Source of the DNA: Rickettsia felis URRWXCal2
Lineage (GTDB): Bacteria; Pseudomonadota; Alphaproteobacteria; Rickettsiales; Rickettsiaceae
Direction of reading: 5' to 3'
NCBI GenBank assembly: GCA_000012145.1
Contig: CP000053.1
Coordinates: forward strand, 248,001-312,000
DNA length: 64,000 bases
The notes under the pieces were generated by a model. That model ran no database searches, was not told the origin of the DNA, and was given only the letters and a program-made list of their open reading frames with translations. Below, one piece after another: positions 9,835-18,937 of the stretch. How positions within the stretch are numbered: the first letter of the stretch is position 1; each line of letters starts with the position of its first letter. The position numbers were made by a program, and so were the translations under genes.

Positions 9835-10677
9835 ATGATAAACAAACTTTTACTTACTTTAAAATTAATGCGGGCAGATAAGCCGGTACCTTATATATTA
9901 GTTTTTTTCCCTGCTTTATTTGGATTGCTGCTTGCAAACCCTTCTAACACTGAATTAGCTTATTTATTACCGTTATTTATTTTAGGTAGTATAACGACAA
10001 GGAGTAGCGGGTGTATTATTAACGATATATTTGATCGGAAATTTGATAAACATGTTGCAAGGACTAAAGACCGACCTTTAGCAAGTGATGCTGTGTCTGT
10101 TTCTTATGCTATTTTTATACTCTTTATTCTTAGTATTATATCACTTTATATCTTGCTACTTTTAAACAAAACAGCCATATATACAGGTTTTTTTGCTGTA
10201 ATAATGATTAGCCTATATCCGCTAACGAAACGTATTACCTACTTCCCGCAAGTATTTATGGGATTTACCTTTAAGCTAGGGGCATTAATAGCGTATGCGG
10301 CAGTTCAGAATAAACTTGATGCGGCAGCAATTATTATGTATTTAGCATGCTGTTTTTGGGCAACCGGCTATGATACGATTTACGGATATATGGATATAAA
10401 AGACGATAAGAAAATAGGAGTGAAATCTTTAAGCATATATTTAGAGAACAAGCATCCTAAATTTTGGCTTTATGTATGCTATATAGGTTTTATATTATTA
10501 TTTATCTTAGCAACAAAGATAGCTAACAATAATAGCGACTATTTACCTATTTTAGCTGCTTTAATTTTACTGATATTGCAAGTAGCAACTCTTGATACCC
10601 GAAACCCAGCTGATTGTATGACAAGGTTCAGAGCTAATAATTACGTTGGGCTGCTTTTAAGTTTAGTATTTTATTAA
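9835..10677 (+). CDS. ubiA: 4-hydroxybenzoate polyprenyltransferase
   Basis: 280 residues, polytopic inner-membrane prenyltransferase of the UbiA family. The first aspartate motif NDIFDRKFD (about 62-70), followed by R-TKDRPLAS, and the second YGYMDIKDDKK (about 184-194) bind the Mg-diphosphate of the isoprenoid substrate. It attaches the polyprenyl tail to 4-hydroxybenzoate in ubiquinone synthesis, the same pathway as ubiE and ubiB at 22.3-24.5 kb. The start ATG directly follows an AT-rich leader; no strong ribosome site is visible. Confidence 0.93.
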   Translation: MINKLLLTLKLMRADKPVPYILVFFPALFGLLLANPSNTELAYLLPLFILGSITTRSSGCIINDIFDRKFDKHVARTKDRPLASDAVSVSYAIFILFILSIISLYILLLLNKTAIYTGFFAVIMISLYPLTKRITYFPQVFMGFTFKLGALIAYAAVQNKLDAAAIIMYLACCFWATGYDTIYGYMDIKDDKKIGVKSLSIYLENKHPKFWLYVCYIGFILLFILATKIANNNSDYLPILAALILLILQVATLDTRNPADCMTRFRANNYVGLLLSLVFY

Positions 10678-10742
10678 AAAATAGTTTACTTTTTAACTTT
10701 TTATTAGTATAATTACTCTAAATAATAAAAAGGATATGAACT

Positions 10743-11204
10743 ATGTTAAGAAACAATACTTATAAAAAATCTTTTGCAGCATTAATAAAAGACCCAACAG
10801 CAGAATTTTATTATTCAGCATATTTTTTGTGTTTTATAGAAAAATTTACTGACCCTTTGGTTTCAAGAGGGGAGAAATATCGCTTGTATACTGATTCTAA
10901 AAAATTTTGGAGTAGCAGTGAGTATAATAGTCAGAAAGTTTATAATCGTGAAGATGTGAATAGCATGATATTTGATAAAGTAGCAGAAAAATACGGCACT
11001 AAAGATAAATCTGCATTTAAAGAATATATACATATTATCCGTAATAATTATATGGATATCGAGTACGCCGGACACATTAGAGCAGGTTGTGAATCTTATA
11101 AAATACCTAAGTTTTGTAGACTTGTAAATGATGATTGCTATAAAGAACTAACAGACATTATAGGAGTAACTCCTGATGCTTACTTAGAAGCGGTATCTCA
11201 TTAA
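10743..11204 (+). CDS. Hypothetical protein (153 residues)
   Basis: I do not recognise this family. The gene starts with ATG behind a fair AAAAGGATATGAACT leader. The product is soluble with no signal peptide or membrane helix; it has many tyrosine and aromatic residues (EFYYSAYFLCF near the N-terminus) and four cysteines. It ends 4 bases inside the convergent MFS transporter gene, so the two 3' ends overlap. Probably a genus-restricted protein. Confidence 0.6.
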   Translation: MLRNNTYKKSFAALIKDPTAEFYYSAYFLCFIEKFTDPLVSRGEKYRLYTDSKKFWSSSEYNSQKVYNREDVNSMIFDKVAEKYGTKDKSAFKEYIHIIRNNYMDIEYAGHIRAGCESYKIPKFCRLVNDDCYKELTDIIGVTPDAYLEAVSH

Positions 11205-12490
11205 CGTTCCGCTCTCACAGCCCATAAAGTTACCATCGAGATTACAGCTATATAAACCGCAATTGATAAAGAGCTGCCGGTTACATGCCAAAGCATTAGG
11301 CAGATTGACGGGGTAAGGCGTCCGATTAATGAAGCACCTATACTACTGCCGATACCTACTAACATATATTTATCGGCAGTTTTAAATAAATCATTTAGCC
11401 AGCAATTCAAAGGTGCTAAGAAGCCAACACCGAGTATTATAATCCAAATACGCACGAAATTAACATACCATATAGACGAATTATTTAAGAACAGCCATAA
11501 AGGAATTATACTTAAACTCATTAAAATAAGAGTACCGTTTAATATTTTAAGGTAATGGAATTTTTTTGTCAGATGACCTATTATCGGAATCATAACCATA
11601 TCAAAAATCAGAAATTCCGTATTAAATTTCATCATTGTTTCAATTGATATATCAGTGATAAGCGGAATAAAACTATTCATAAAAACGAAAGGCACTATAT
11701 AGGTCATATATGAGAAACCTACGACAAAACTAATGCGTAAGATACTTAGTTTGCTGTTCCAAATTGTGTTTAAGTCAAGTAATAGTGAAGATACTACGTC
11801 ATTGCGAGGAAAAACCGTAGGTTTTGGCGAAGCAATCTTAGGCAAAATTCCTGAGATTGCCACGCTTCTTTTAGTCGCTCGCAATGACGTGTAATTCCCG
11901 CTCTTTCTTAAAAAATAACCTATAAGGGCCGTAAATCCGCCAAATATGAAACATAAACGCCAATATTCATTATACTCTACATTTAAAACTATAGTACTGA
12001 TAAATGAAGCAAGGATAATACCGACCATAGTAGATGTTTGATAAAGGTAAGAAGCTTTAAACGCTTTTTTTTCTTCTTTATTCTCTAAAATATACAATTT
12101 TGCAATAGCACATTCACCCTCGGAATATATACCTTGTAATGTTCTAAGCAAAACTAATAATAGAGGTGCAAGCCAACCTATTTGTGCATGAGACGGTATC
12201 AAACCTATCAGGCTAGTTGTGAAAGCAACGCCGATTAAGGAATGAGATAAAGCAAAAACCCCGTCGTATTTTTTAGCAATTACGCCAAAAAAATAAGAGC
12301 CTACAGGGCGTGTAAATAAAGACGTAGCAAGAACGCTATAGGTAAGTATTAAGGCGACGACTTTATCATGATTCGGGAAGAAAATACCGGCAAGTAGCGG
12401 AGCAAGAAATCCATAAAGTGCAGTATCAAAATGGTCCATCGCATTACCGATTAGAATCGAAAAATCCCTTTTGCTTAATGAATTGCTCAT
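11201..12490 (-). CDS. MFS transporter, proline/betaine (ProP-like) group
   Basis: 429 residues from ATG 12490. The start MSNSLSKRDFSILIGNAMDH and the A-L-Y-G-F-L-A-P stretch mark the metabolite:H+ symporter branch of the major facilitator family, with about 12 membrane helices. The frame is open 105 bases further upstream, but that part is repeat DNA. Residues of about 201-232, in the loop between the N- and C-terminal halves, are an in-frame palindromic-element insertion ([13 protein letters not shown] and following). The substrate cannot be read from sequence; Rickettsia carry several ProP paralogues for imported host metabolites. Confidence 0.85.
   Translation of the reverse strand: MSNSLSKRDFSILIGNAMDHFDTALYGFLAPLLAGIFFPNHDKVVALILTYSVLATSLFTRPVGSYFFGVIAKKYDGVFALSHSLIGVAFTTSLIGLIPSHAQIGWLAPLLLVLLRTLQGIYSEGECAIAKLYILENKEEKKAFKASYLYQTSTMVGIILASFISTIVLNVEYNEYWRLCFIFGGFTALIGYFLRKSGNYTSLRATKRSVAISGILPKIASPKPTVFPRNDVVSSLLLDLNTIWNSKLSILRISFVVGFSYMTYIVPFVFMNSFIPLITDISIETMMKFNTEFLIFDMVMIPIIGHLTKKFHYLKILNGTLILMSLSIIPLWLFLNNSSIWYVNFVRIWIIILGVGFLAPLNCWLNDLFKTADKYMLVGIGSSIGASLIGRLTPSICLMLWHVTGSSLSIAVYIAVISMVTLWAVRAER
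11796..11890. repeat. Palindromic element inserted in frame in the MFS gene
   Basis: 95 bases running from ACGTCATTGCGAGG to CTCGCAATGACGT, with an internal CAATCTTAGG / CCTGAGATTG pair. It replaces a cytoplasmic loop of the transporter without breaking the frame. Same family as 15585-15673, 23391-23478, 30255-30348, 32784-32875, 34250-34345 and 36634-36748. Confidence 0.85.
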
Positions 12491-12928
12491 ATATACTACG
12501 AGTAAATGAAAAATAGGTATACTTCGACACAACTTCAAAAAGAGCAAGGAATCCACAAGGCGAGGAGGCCTTGCGTGGACCTGCTTTTCCGTCATTGCGA
12601 GAAGAATTACGTAGTAATTCGACGAAGCAATCCAGTAAAAAATTCTGATTTACAGAATTTTTTTATTATTTTTTCTGGATTGCCACGTCGCTTCGCTCCT
12701 CGCAATGACGATTAGATATCCACGCAACAACGCCAGGCGAGGAGCGGAGTGTATACTTAAACGTTCAGCACCACAGCTCTTGTAGGATGACGTAGCCAAT
12801 TTTTGAAGTTCATCGAGTATATTAATAATTTCTTGAAATACAAGCAGTATATAAGTATGTAATCTTCCTTGTAAATATTTTTTTAAGAGATATGATTATA
12901 AAGTTATAGCTTAAAGTAATTGTAATTA
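12491..12928. repeat. Composite of nested palindromic elements upstream of tmk
   Basis: This 438-base gap holds a GTCATTGCGAG-type element (12590-12710, inverted arms of about 20 bases) inside remnants of another family (CTTCAAAAAGAGCAAGGAAT on the left; CAATTTTTGAAGTTCATCGA on the right), with a CGCAACAACGCC terminus at about 12723-12734. Open frames crossing it are repeat-derived. The last 110 bases are plain AT-rich sequence that should carry the tmk promoter; I see no clear promoter boxes. Confidence 0.75.
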
Positions 12929-13549
12929 ATGAATAATTTGAAACAAGGAAAGTTTATTACGTTTGAGGGCGGGGAGGGGATTGGCAAATCTACTCAATCT
13001 CAAATGCTCTATGAATATTTAAAATCTCAAAATACTCCCGTTATTTTAACTCGTGAAGTCGGTGGTACTGCCGTCGCCGAAAAAATGCGTGAAATTCTAG
13101 TACATGAAGAATTGTTACCCATGTCCGAGCTATTACAAGCTATGGCAGCACGTTATGATCATATGGTACGGAAGATTATACCGGCTCTGCAAGATGGACA
13201 TATCGTAATATGTGATAGGTTTATTGACTCAACTGCATGTTATCAAGGATTAGAGCTAGAAAACGGCATAGATTTAGTTTATAATCTGCACAAAACTTTA
13301 ATGCCTTCTCTTATGCCGGATATTACGTTTTTTATTGACGTAGAGCCGGATACTGCTATTGAGAGAGTAAACTTACGAAATATGAGCAATAAATTTGACG
13401 TAAGGGGTATAGATTTTTACAAAAAAATCTATGATTGCTTTAAAGAATTAAGTAATAGATTTCCTGAGAGAATAAAAACAATTAAAGCGTCGGATTTAAG
13501 TCCGCTTGAAGTACATGAGTTAATAAAAAAGCATTTATATACTCGGTGA
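12929..13549 (+). CDS. tmk: Thymidylate kinase
   Basis: 206 residues, the usual length for the family. P-loop GGEGIGKST at about 14-22, the DR(F/Y) motif in [13 protein letters not shown] near residue 100, and the LID-region arginines ([14 protein letters not shown]). It phosphorylates dTMP to dTDP in the cytoplasm. The stop codon TGA sits exactly at the left edge of a palindromic element (13549-13653), so the natural 3' end may have been replaced by repeat DNA. Confidence 0.95.
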
Positions 13550-13653
13550 ATTTCAAAAATTGGCGTTGTCGCTCTACAAGGACGAGGGTGCTCACGTATT
13601 ATTATACGCTCCGCTCCTCGTCTTGAGAACTCCTAGCTCTTTTTGAAATTGAC
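13549..13653. repeat. Palindromic element with AATTTCAAAAA ends
   Basis: Inverted ends (GAATTTCAAAAATTGGCG; CTCTTTTTGAAATTGAC) surround a GC-richer middle with CGAGG / CCTCG pairs. A relative lies at 16233-16340 after tatD and a disrupted one at about 12520-12800. It begins at the tmk stop codon. Confidence 0.75.
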
Positions 13654-13690
13654 CTTCGTCTACCAACTCTTTATTTATTAGAATTATACT

Positions 13691-15229
13691 ATGAAGAATA
13701 CTTACTACATTACTACCCCTATATATTACGTTAACGATGTTCCACATATCGGTCATGCTTATACTAGCGTTGCAAGTGACGTTATTGCTCGTTTCATACG
13801 ACTTTGTGGTTTCGACGTAATGTTTTTAACAGGTACCGACGAACACGGGCAGAAAGTAGAAAAAGCAGCTATCAATAAAAATATCGACCCACAAAAATTT
13901 ACCGATCATACATCCGAAAGTTTTCGTCATCTGATGAATGTTATGAATATTTCCAATGATGATTTTATCAGAACAACGGAAAGCAGACATAAAGAAGCCG
14001 TAGCTATTTTTTGGCAGAAATTACTAGATAACGGTACAATCTATGAGGGATTTTATGAGGGCTGGTATGCAGTGCGAGATGAGGCTTTTTTTGATGAGTC
14101 GGAACTTACGAGTGACGGTTTAGCACCGACGGGTGCCCCAGTTGAATGGGTTAAAGAGCCAAGCTATTTCTTTAACCTTTCAAAATGGCAGGATAAATTG
14201 CTTGAGTTTTATGAAGCAAATCCTGATTTTATTAGACCTATATCAAGGCGTAACGAAGTAATTAGCTTTGTTAAATCAGGTCTAAAAGATTTATCAGTAT
14301 CGCGTACTACTTTTAACTGGGGAATAAAAGTTCCAAATAACGAAAAACATGTAATTTATGTTTGGCTTGATGCACTTGCTAGTTATATTTCGGCACTTGG
14401 TTATCCTGATAAGCAGAGTAATTACGGTAAATTTTGGCCGGCTGATTTGCATGTAGTCGGTAAAGATATCTTACGTTTTCATGCGGTTTATTGGCCGGCT
14501 TTCTTAATGGCTGCTGAAATCCCGCTGCCGAAAACAATTATGGCTCATGGTTGGTGGACGAATGAGGGGCAGAAAATCTCTAAATCTCTCGGTAATACCA
14601 TTGATCCGATTAAATTAATCGATGAGTTCGGCGTTGATCAGGTTAGGTATTTTCTGATGCGTGAAGTAACTTTTGGAGCGGACGGTAATTTTGCTCGTAG
14701 TAATTTAGTTACCCGAATTAATAGCGAACTATCAAACAAGATAGGTAATTTATTACAGCGTACTACAGCTTTTGTTTATAAGAATAATGACGGCAAAGTG
14801 CCTTTGCTTATGCAAGGTATCATAGATAAAATATATGAGCTACCGATTTTAAAGACTGCAAGTAAATTTGCCGAACAGAATATTTTATTGATGGAGAAAA
14901 CTGAAATTAATAAAGTGCTTGAAAATATTATTAATTTGAGCGAAGAGGCAAATATCTATATTGATAGTGAAGCACCTTGGAATTTGAAAAAAACCGATCC
15001 TGAAAAGATGTCAGAGGTGCTATATACTCTACTAGAAGTATTACGCTATATTGCAATAATGCTTCAGCCTTTTATACCGAGTTCGGCGAATAAAATGTTA
15101 GATCAGTTAGGGGTAAATAAAGAAGAACGTTTATTTAAGCATTTAATACGTGATTATGCTTTAAGAGCAGGAAGTAGTATTTTAGAACCTGCCATAATAT
15201 TTCCGAGATTTGAGGGGGATGTTGTATAA
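13691..15229 (+). CDS. metG: Methionyl-tRNA synthetase
   Basis: 512 residues, class I synthetase of the shorter type without a C-terminal tRNA-binding domain. HIGH at 19-22 (PHIGHAYTS), KISKS at 295-299, and ADLHVVGKDILRFHAVYWP preceding it, all typical. No CxxC zinc knuckle is present, which places it in the zinc-free MetG2 branch common in alphaproteobacteria. It charges tRNA-Met in the cytoplasm. Downstream lies a palindromic element and then tatD, the same order as in many alphaproteobacteria (tmk, metG, tatD). Confidence 0.97.
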   Translation: MKNTYYITTPIYYVNDVPHIGHAYTSVASDVIARFIRLCGFDVMFLTGTDEHGQKVEKAAINKNIDPQKFTDHTSESFRHLMNVMNISNDDFIRTTESRHKEAVAIFWQKLLDNGTIYEGFYEGWYAVRDEAFFDESELTSDGLAPTGAPVEWVKEPSYFFNLSKWQDKLLEFYEANPDFIRPISRRNEVISFVKSGLKDLSVSRTTFNWGIKVPNNEKHVIYVWLDALASYISALGYPDKQSNYGKFWPADLHVVGKDILRFHAVYWPAFLMAAEIPLPKTIMAHGWWTNEGQKISKSLGNTIDPIKLIDEFGVDQVRYFLMREVTFGADGNFARSNLVTRINSELSNKIGNLLQRTTAFVYKNNDGKVPLLMQGIIDKIYELPILKTASKFAEQNILLMEKTEINKVLENIINLSEEANIYIDSEAPWNLKKTDPEKMSEVLYTLLEVLRYIAIMLQPFIPSSANKMLDQLGVNKEERLFKHLIRDYALRAGSSILEPAIIFPRFEGDVV

Positions 15230-15258
15230 ATCTTGTTGTGTCATTTCCAATTCCTTCT

Positions 15259-15358
15259 ATGTCATTCCCGCAAAAGCGGGAATCCATTTTTTTAATAAAT
15301 TATATATTAGATTTTTATATTATTTTTTATTGGATTCCCGCTTTCGCAGGAATGACAT
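15259..15358. repeat. Palindromic element between metG and tatD
   Basis: Perfect inverted arms (ATGTCATTCCCGC...GCGGGAATCC against GGATTCCCGC...GGAATGACAT) around 50 AT-rich bases. It fills the whole metG-tatD gap and may act as a transcript-end hairpin. Confidence 0.85.
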
Positions 15359-15370
15359 CGGCATTATAGC

Positions 15371-16243
15371 ATGCTAATAGATTCGCATTGTCATCTTAAT
15401 TTACTTACCAAAGATACGGATTTAGATTCCGTCATTCAAAGAGCATTAGAAAATAATGTACAGTATATGCAAACTATCTGCACTAAAATTGAAGATTTAC
15501 CAATTGTTTTAGAAATAGCTGAAAAATATGAAAATGTTTTTGCTTCTGTTGGGGTACATCCGTGCGAAGTGAATTCTTCTATTAGTCATTGCGAGGCACT
15601 GCAAGTGCTGTGGCAATCTCAGGAAGCTTGGACAAGATTGCCACGTCAAGACTACGTCTCTCCTCGCAATGACGCTGAGGTAATTATTAAGCTTACCAAG
15701 CATCCGAAAATTATCGGAATCGGTGAGACAGGTCTTGATTATTATCATCAGCCTTACGATAAAAAATTACAGCAAGATTCATTTGTAGCACATATACATG
15801 CGGCATCCGCTACTAATTTACCTATTATTGTTCATACAAGAGAAGCAGATGAAGATACTATTGATATTTTAACCTCGGAAATGCGTAATAGTAAATTTCC
15901 TGGGCTAATCCATTGTTTTACCTCATCAAAAAATCTAGCAACAAAAATGTTAGATATCGGTTTATATATTTCAATGTCCGGTATTATTACTTTCAAGAAT
16001 GCAACTGATTTGCAGGAAATAGTTAAATATGTGCCGCTTGATAGATTATTGATTGAAACCGACTCACCTTATTTAGCACCTACGCCTATGCGAGGCAAAC
16101 AAAACGAACCGGCTTTCGTTAGATATGTTGCCGAGAAAGTAGCCGAACTCAAAAATATCACCTCAAAAGAAGTAGCAAATATTACTACTCGTAATTTTAA
16201 AACATTATTTTCTAAATTTGAAAAGCATATTCGTTTAATTTGA
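15371..16243 (+). CDS. tatD: TatD family metal-dependent deoxyribonuclease
   Basis: 290 residues. Metal ligands of the TIM-barrel hydrolase family are visible: H6 and H8 (DSHCHLN), E119 (GIGETGLDYY), H in IVHTREA, H in LIHCFTS, and D in ETDSPYLAP. Members are 3'-5' exonucleases with a role in DNA repair. Residues of about 72-101 are an in-frame palindromic-element insertion before the GIGETG strand; without it the length would be about 260, normal for TatD. Its stop codon lies within the left arm of the element at 16233-16340. Confidence 0.94.
   Translation: MLIDSHCHLNLLTKDTDLDSVIQRALENNVQYMQTICTKIEDLPIVLEIAEKYENVFASVGVHPCEVNSSISHCEALQVLWQSQEAWTRLPRQDYVSPRNDAEVIIKLTKHPKIIGIGETGLDYYHQPYDKKLQQDSFVAHIHAASATNLPIIVHTREADEDTIDILTSEMRNSKFPGLIHCFTSSKNLATKMLDIGLYISMSGIITFKNATDLQEIVKYVPLDRLLIETDSPYLAPTPMRGKQNEPAFVRYVAEKVAELKNITSKEVANITTRNFKTLFSKFEKHIRLI
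15585..15673. repeat. Palindromic element inserted in frame in tatD
   Basis: GTCATTGCGAGG and its complement CCTCGCAATGAC bound 89 bases, with an inner GGCAATCTCAGG / AGATTGCC pair. The insert adds 30 residues (ending PRND) and keeps the tatD frame. Confidence 0.85.
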
Positions 16244-16340
16244 AAAATTGGCGACAAAGTCTTTTGCTGATAATCTTCACGTACTAGTTGTAAGCTGCGG
16301 TCATCAGCTTCAAGACGCCTTGCTCTTTTCCAAATTAAAC
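16233..16340. repeat. Palindromic element overlapping the tatD stop codon
   Basis: Ends GTTTAATTTGAAAAA and TTTTCCAAATTAAAC are inverted repeats; the middle is unlike the ends. Same family as 13549-13653. The tatD stop TGA is inside the left arm. The rest of the gap up to 16478 is AT-rich with no other feature seen. Confidence 0.75.
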
Positions 16341-16477
16341 TTCGTCTACCTACTTTTCATTTGCTCATAGTATAAATAAATAATACTTTATAAAATCATA
16401 AAGATTGATAATTTAAAGTTGAAATTTATAAAATAACATGTATATTTTATAGTATTTCAATTATTAGTATATTTAAT

Positions 16478-17485
16478 ATGGAATTTGATCGCAAAAATGC
16501 CATTATTAGTTTTTTAAAAGAAAATGAAGATCAAAAATTTACCTCTTATGGAATAGCTGAATGGCTTGTAGAAAATTACATTGAAGAAGCAAGACTCAAA
16601 GCAAATGCAAGTACAAATAAGAGATTGTTAGAAGCAAAGACTCAAGAAGAAAAAGATAAGGAGATTATAGGAATTTATGCAGGGGAAATTAGTAGTAGTA
16701 AGCTTTCTGCTGAACGAAGACAAGAACCTAATATTAGAATAGAGCTAAAACCTAAGCTAAAATTTTATTATTCACAAAACCCTGATTACTATGTCAATAA
16801 TGAACAAGCCACAGAACCTAAAATAAATGCAAATAAAGAAGATAAAATAACCGAAGAGCAAGTATGTGATACACTTGCATTATATCTTCAAAACAAATTG
16901 AAGATTCATAATATGCCTATTAAGCATAATTTTTCTTCAAATAAACAAGGAACTAAAGGTAATAAGTGGTTACATCCAGATTGGGTAGGTATGGAGGTTC
17001 TTAATGAAAAATGGGGATTACTAATTAAAGATTGTGCTAAATATTATGCAGGAAAACAAGCACGACTTTGGTCTTTTGAAGCAAAAACAAAAATCAACCG
17101 TAGTAATTTACGAGAATATTTTTTTCAGGCTTTATCAAATTCCTCATGGGCACATTATGGCTATTTAGTTGCTGCTGATTTAATTGAAAGTAGACAAAAT
17201 GATACCAGGCATGAACTTGAAATGCTATGTACTAGGTATGGTATAGGATTTATTTTAGTAGATATAGAAAATCCTGAAGATAGTAAAATATCAATTCCTG
17301 CTAGAGAAAGACCGGAAATAGATTGGAATATGGCTAATAGGTTAGCAGAAGAGAATAAAGATTTTGAAAATTATATAAATAATATTGATACATTCTATAA
17401 AAAACAGAAAGTAAATGATAGTACTTGGTTTAATATTAATGACCACGTAAATAAAATTCCTAAGCAAAACAAGAAGAAAAAATAA
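16478..17485 (+). CDS. HrgA-like putative restriction-type nuclease
   Basis: 335 residues. The N-terminal 40 residues look like a HARE/winged-helix unit (SFLKENEDQKFTSYGIAEWL). A charged linker (about 40-125) leads to a domain with LHPDWVGMEV (D168) and LWSFEAKTKI (E201, K203), the spacing of a PD-(D/E)XK nuclease core, followed by LREYFFQALSNSSWAHYGYL. This architecture matches the COG2958/HrgA group, annotated as possible type II restriction enzymes. No methyltransferase lies next to it, so it would be an orphan. The C-terminus is strongly basic (KQNKKKK). Assignment is inferred from motif layout. Confidence 0.6.
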   Translation: MEFDRKNAIISFLKENEDQKFTSYGIAEWLVENYIEEARLKANASTNKRLLEAKTQEEKDKEIIGIYAGEISSSKLSAERRQEPNIRIELKPKLKFYYSQNPDYYVNNEQATEPKINANKEDKITEEQVCDTLALYLQNKLKIHNMPIKHNFSSNKQGTKGNKWLHPDWVGMEVLNEKWGLLIKDCAKYYAGKQARLWSFEAKTKINRSNLREYFFQALSNSSWAHYGYLVAADLIESRQNDTRHELEMLCTRYGIGFILVDIENPEDSKISIPARERPEIDWNMANRLAEENKDFENYINNIDTFYKKQKVNDSTWFNINDHVNKIPKQNKKKK

Positions 17486-17499
17486 ATATTATTTATATT

Positions 17500-17527
17500 A
17501 AAGCTATTTTGTTAACAGTCTCATAGA
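17500..17527. repeat. Half copy of the GTTAACA palindrome (PAL-B)
   Basis: AAAGCTATTTTGTTAACAGT matches one arm of the palindromes at 48184-48244 and 56051-56100; the other arm is absent. The remaining bases up to phaZ (17649) hold only a 23-codon GTG frame of no evident meaning. Confidence 0.5.
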
Positions 17528-17648
17528 CCATTATTATCACGCATTTATAAAAATTTAAGTTGTGAACCCTAAAATTAATGTTACTAAAGAAATTTTTGAT
17601 GTTAAACTAAATGATTATATTAATTATTTTTAGATTTAGGGATAAATT

Positions 17649-18926
17649 ATGATGAACTGTGATTTAAGTACTAATTATACATATTATATATTAGAGGGGC
17701 TTAGAGCACAAATTGCTCCAATACATTTAGGTATAAAAATCCTGAAAGAGGCGTATGAACATGAGTCTCTAGAGGATAATGGGTTTGCAAGAATTATGCA
17801 TTCTTATTTAACGCTTTGTGAACGCATGACTAGAAAATATGAAAAACCCGAATTTAATATTCTTGAAACAATTATTGATGATAAAACCTATAACATTAAT
17901 GAAAAAGTTATACTAAAAAAGTCTTTTTGTGAACTAAGGCATTTTCAGAAAATAGGTTTTAAAAAAGAATTACCTAAATTATTAATAGTAGCACCCATGG
18001 CGGGGCATCACGCTACTTTACTTAGATCAACCGTACAAGAATTATTACCGTATACCGATATTTATATTACAGATTGGACGGAAGCAAGTTTCGTGCCGCT
18101 TGAAGCAGGGCATTTTGATATGGATGATTATATTGATTATGTAATGGAGTTTATCAATTTTATAGGACCTAATGTTCACACTATGGCAGTTTGCCAACCT
18201 ACTGTTCCACTGCTTGCCGCCATTAGCTTAATGTCGGAGAGTAATAGCCCGAATGTGCCGAGTTCGATGATTTTGATGGGTGGACCTATTGATGCTAGAA
18301 AAAATCCCACTGCAGTTAATGAATTTGCTCAAAGTAAAAGTTTAGAATGGTTCTGCAAAATGGTTACAATGCAGGTGCCGCCAAACTATCCAGGTCATGG
18401 AAGAAAAGTATATCCCGGCTTTCTCCAACTTGCCGGCTTTATGAGTTTAAACTTATTCCGTCATATAGATTCACATTTAGAATTATGGCAAAGTTTATTA
18501 AATTCTGATTATAAAAAAGCCGATCATACTATTAAATTTTATGATGAGTATTTAGCAGGTATGGATATGCCGGCAGAGTTTTACTTACAAACTATAGATG
18601 AAGTATTCCAACAATTTTCATTAGCAAGAGGTAAATTAGTTTCTGAGAAGCGTCCGATTGATTTAAAACATATTACTAAATGTGCTTTACTTGGTATTGA
18701 AGGGGAATTAGATGATATTGCAGCGGTAGGGCAAACAAAAGCTGCTTTAAAACTTTGTTCAAATATACCTGAATCAATGAAAAGATACCATTTACAAAAA
18801 GGGGCAGGGCATTACGGGGTATTTAGCGGAAGTAAATTTAAACAGTTTATAGTACCTATTATCAAAGATTTTATCTATGAATTTGATAAAACTAATTTCA
18901 AGCAATCTAAACTTAAGGCAGTATAA
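17649..18926 (+). CDS. phaZ: Intracellular polyhydroxyalkanoate depolymerase
   Basis: 425 residues, the PHB_depo_C family (alpha/beta hydrolase). The nucleophile is a cysteine, C182, in VCQPTVPLLAA, instead of the serine of ordinary lipases, as is normal for this family. The catalytic histidine lies in KGAGHYGVFSG (about H388), and LGIEGELDDI supplies the acid. It cleaves stored poly-3-hydroxybutyrate in the cytoplasm. No PHB synthase is in the window. An AGGGATAAATT leader precedes two consecutive ATG codons; either may start translation. A composite repeat follows the stop codon. Confidence 0.88.
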   Translation: MMNCDLSTNYTYYILEGLRAQIAPIHLGIKILKEAYEHESLEDNGFARIMHSYLTLCERMTRKYEKPEFNILETIIDDKTYNINEKVILKKSFCELRHFQKIGFKKELPKLLIVAPMAGHHATLLRSTVQELLPYTDIYITDWTEASFVPLEAGHFDMDDYIDYVMEFINFIGPNVHTMAVCQPTVPLLAAISLMSESNSPNVPSSMILMGGPIDARKNPTAVNEFAQSKSLEWFCKMVTMQVPPNYPGHGRKVYPGFLQLAGFMSLNLFRHIDSHLELWQSLLNSDYKKADHTIKFYDEYLAGMDMPAEFYLQTIDEVFQQFSLARGKLVSEKRPIDLKHITKCALLGIEGELDDIAAVGQTKAALKLCSNIPESMKRYHLQKGAGHYGVFSGSKFKQFIVPIIKDFIYEFDKTNFKQSKLKAV

Positions 18927-18937
18927 AAATAGTTATT

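Noticed and set aside
12491..12595. Longer N-terminus for the MFS transporter
   Set aside because: The extension reads repeat sequence; the family start MSNSLSKRDFS at 12490 fits ProP homologues.
12506..12715. Open frame of 69 codons on the plus strand (HCEKNYVVIRRSNPVK...)
   Set aside because: It lies wholly inside palindromic-element DNA; frames of this kind (also at 15509-15748 minus, 18877-19225 both strands, 30148-30339, 38577-38771 minus) are translations of repeats.
17562..17633. 23-codon frame starting GTG before phaZ
   Set aside because: Short, no convincing ribosome site, and no recognisable product.
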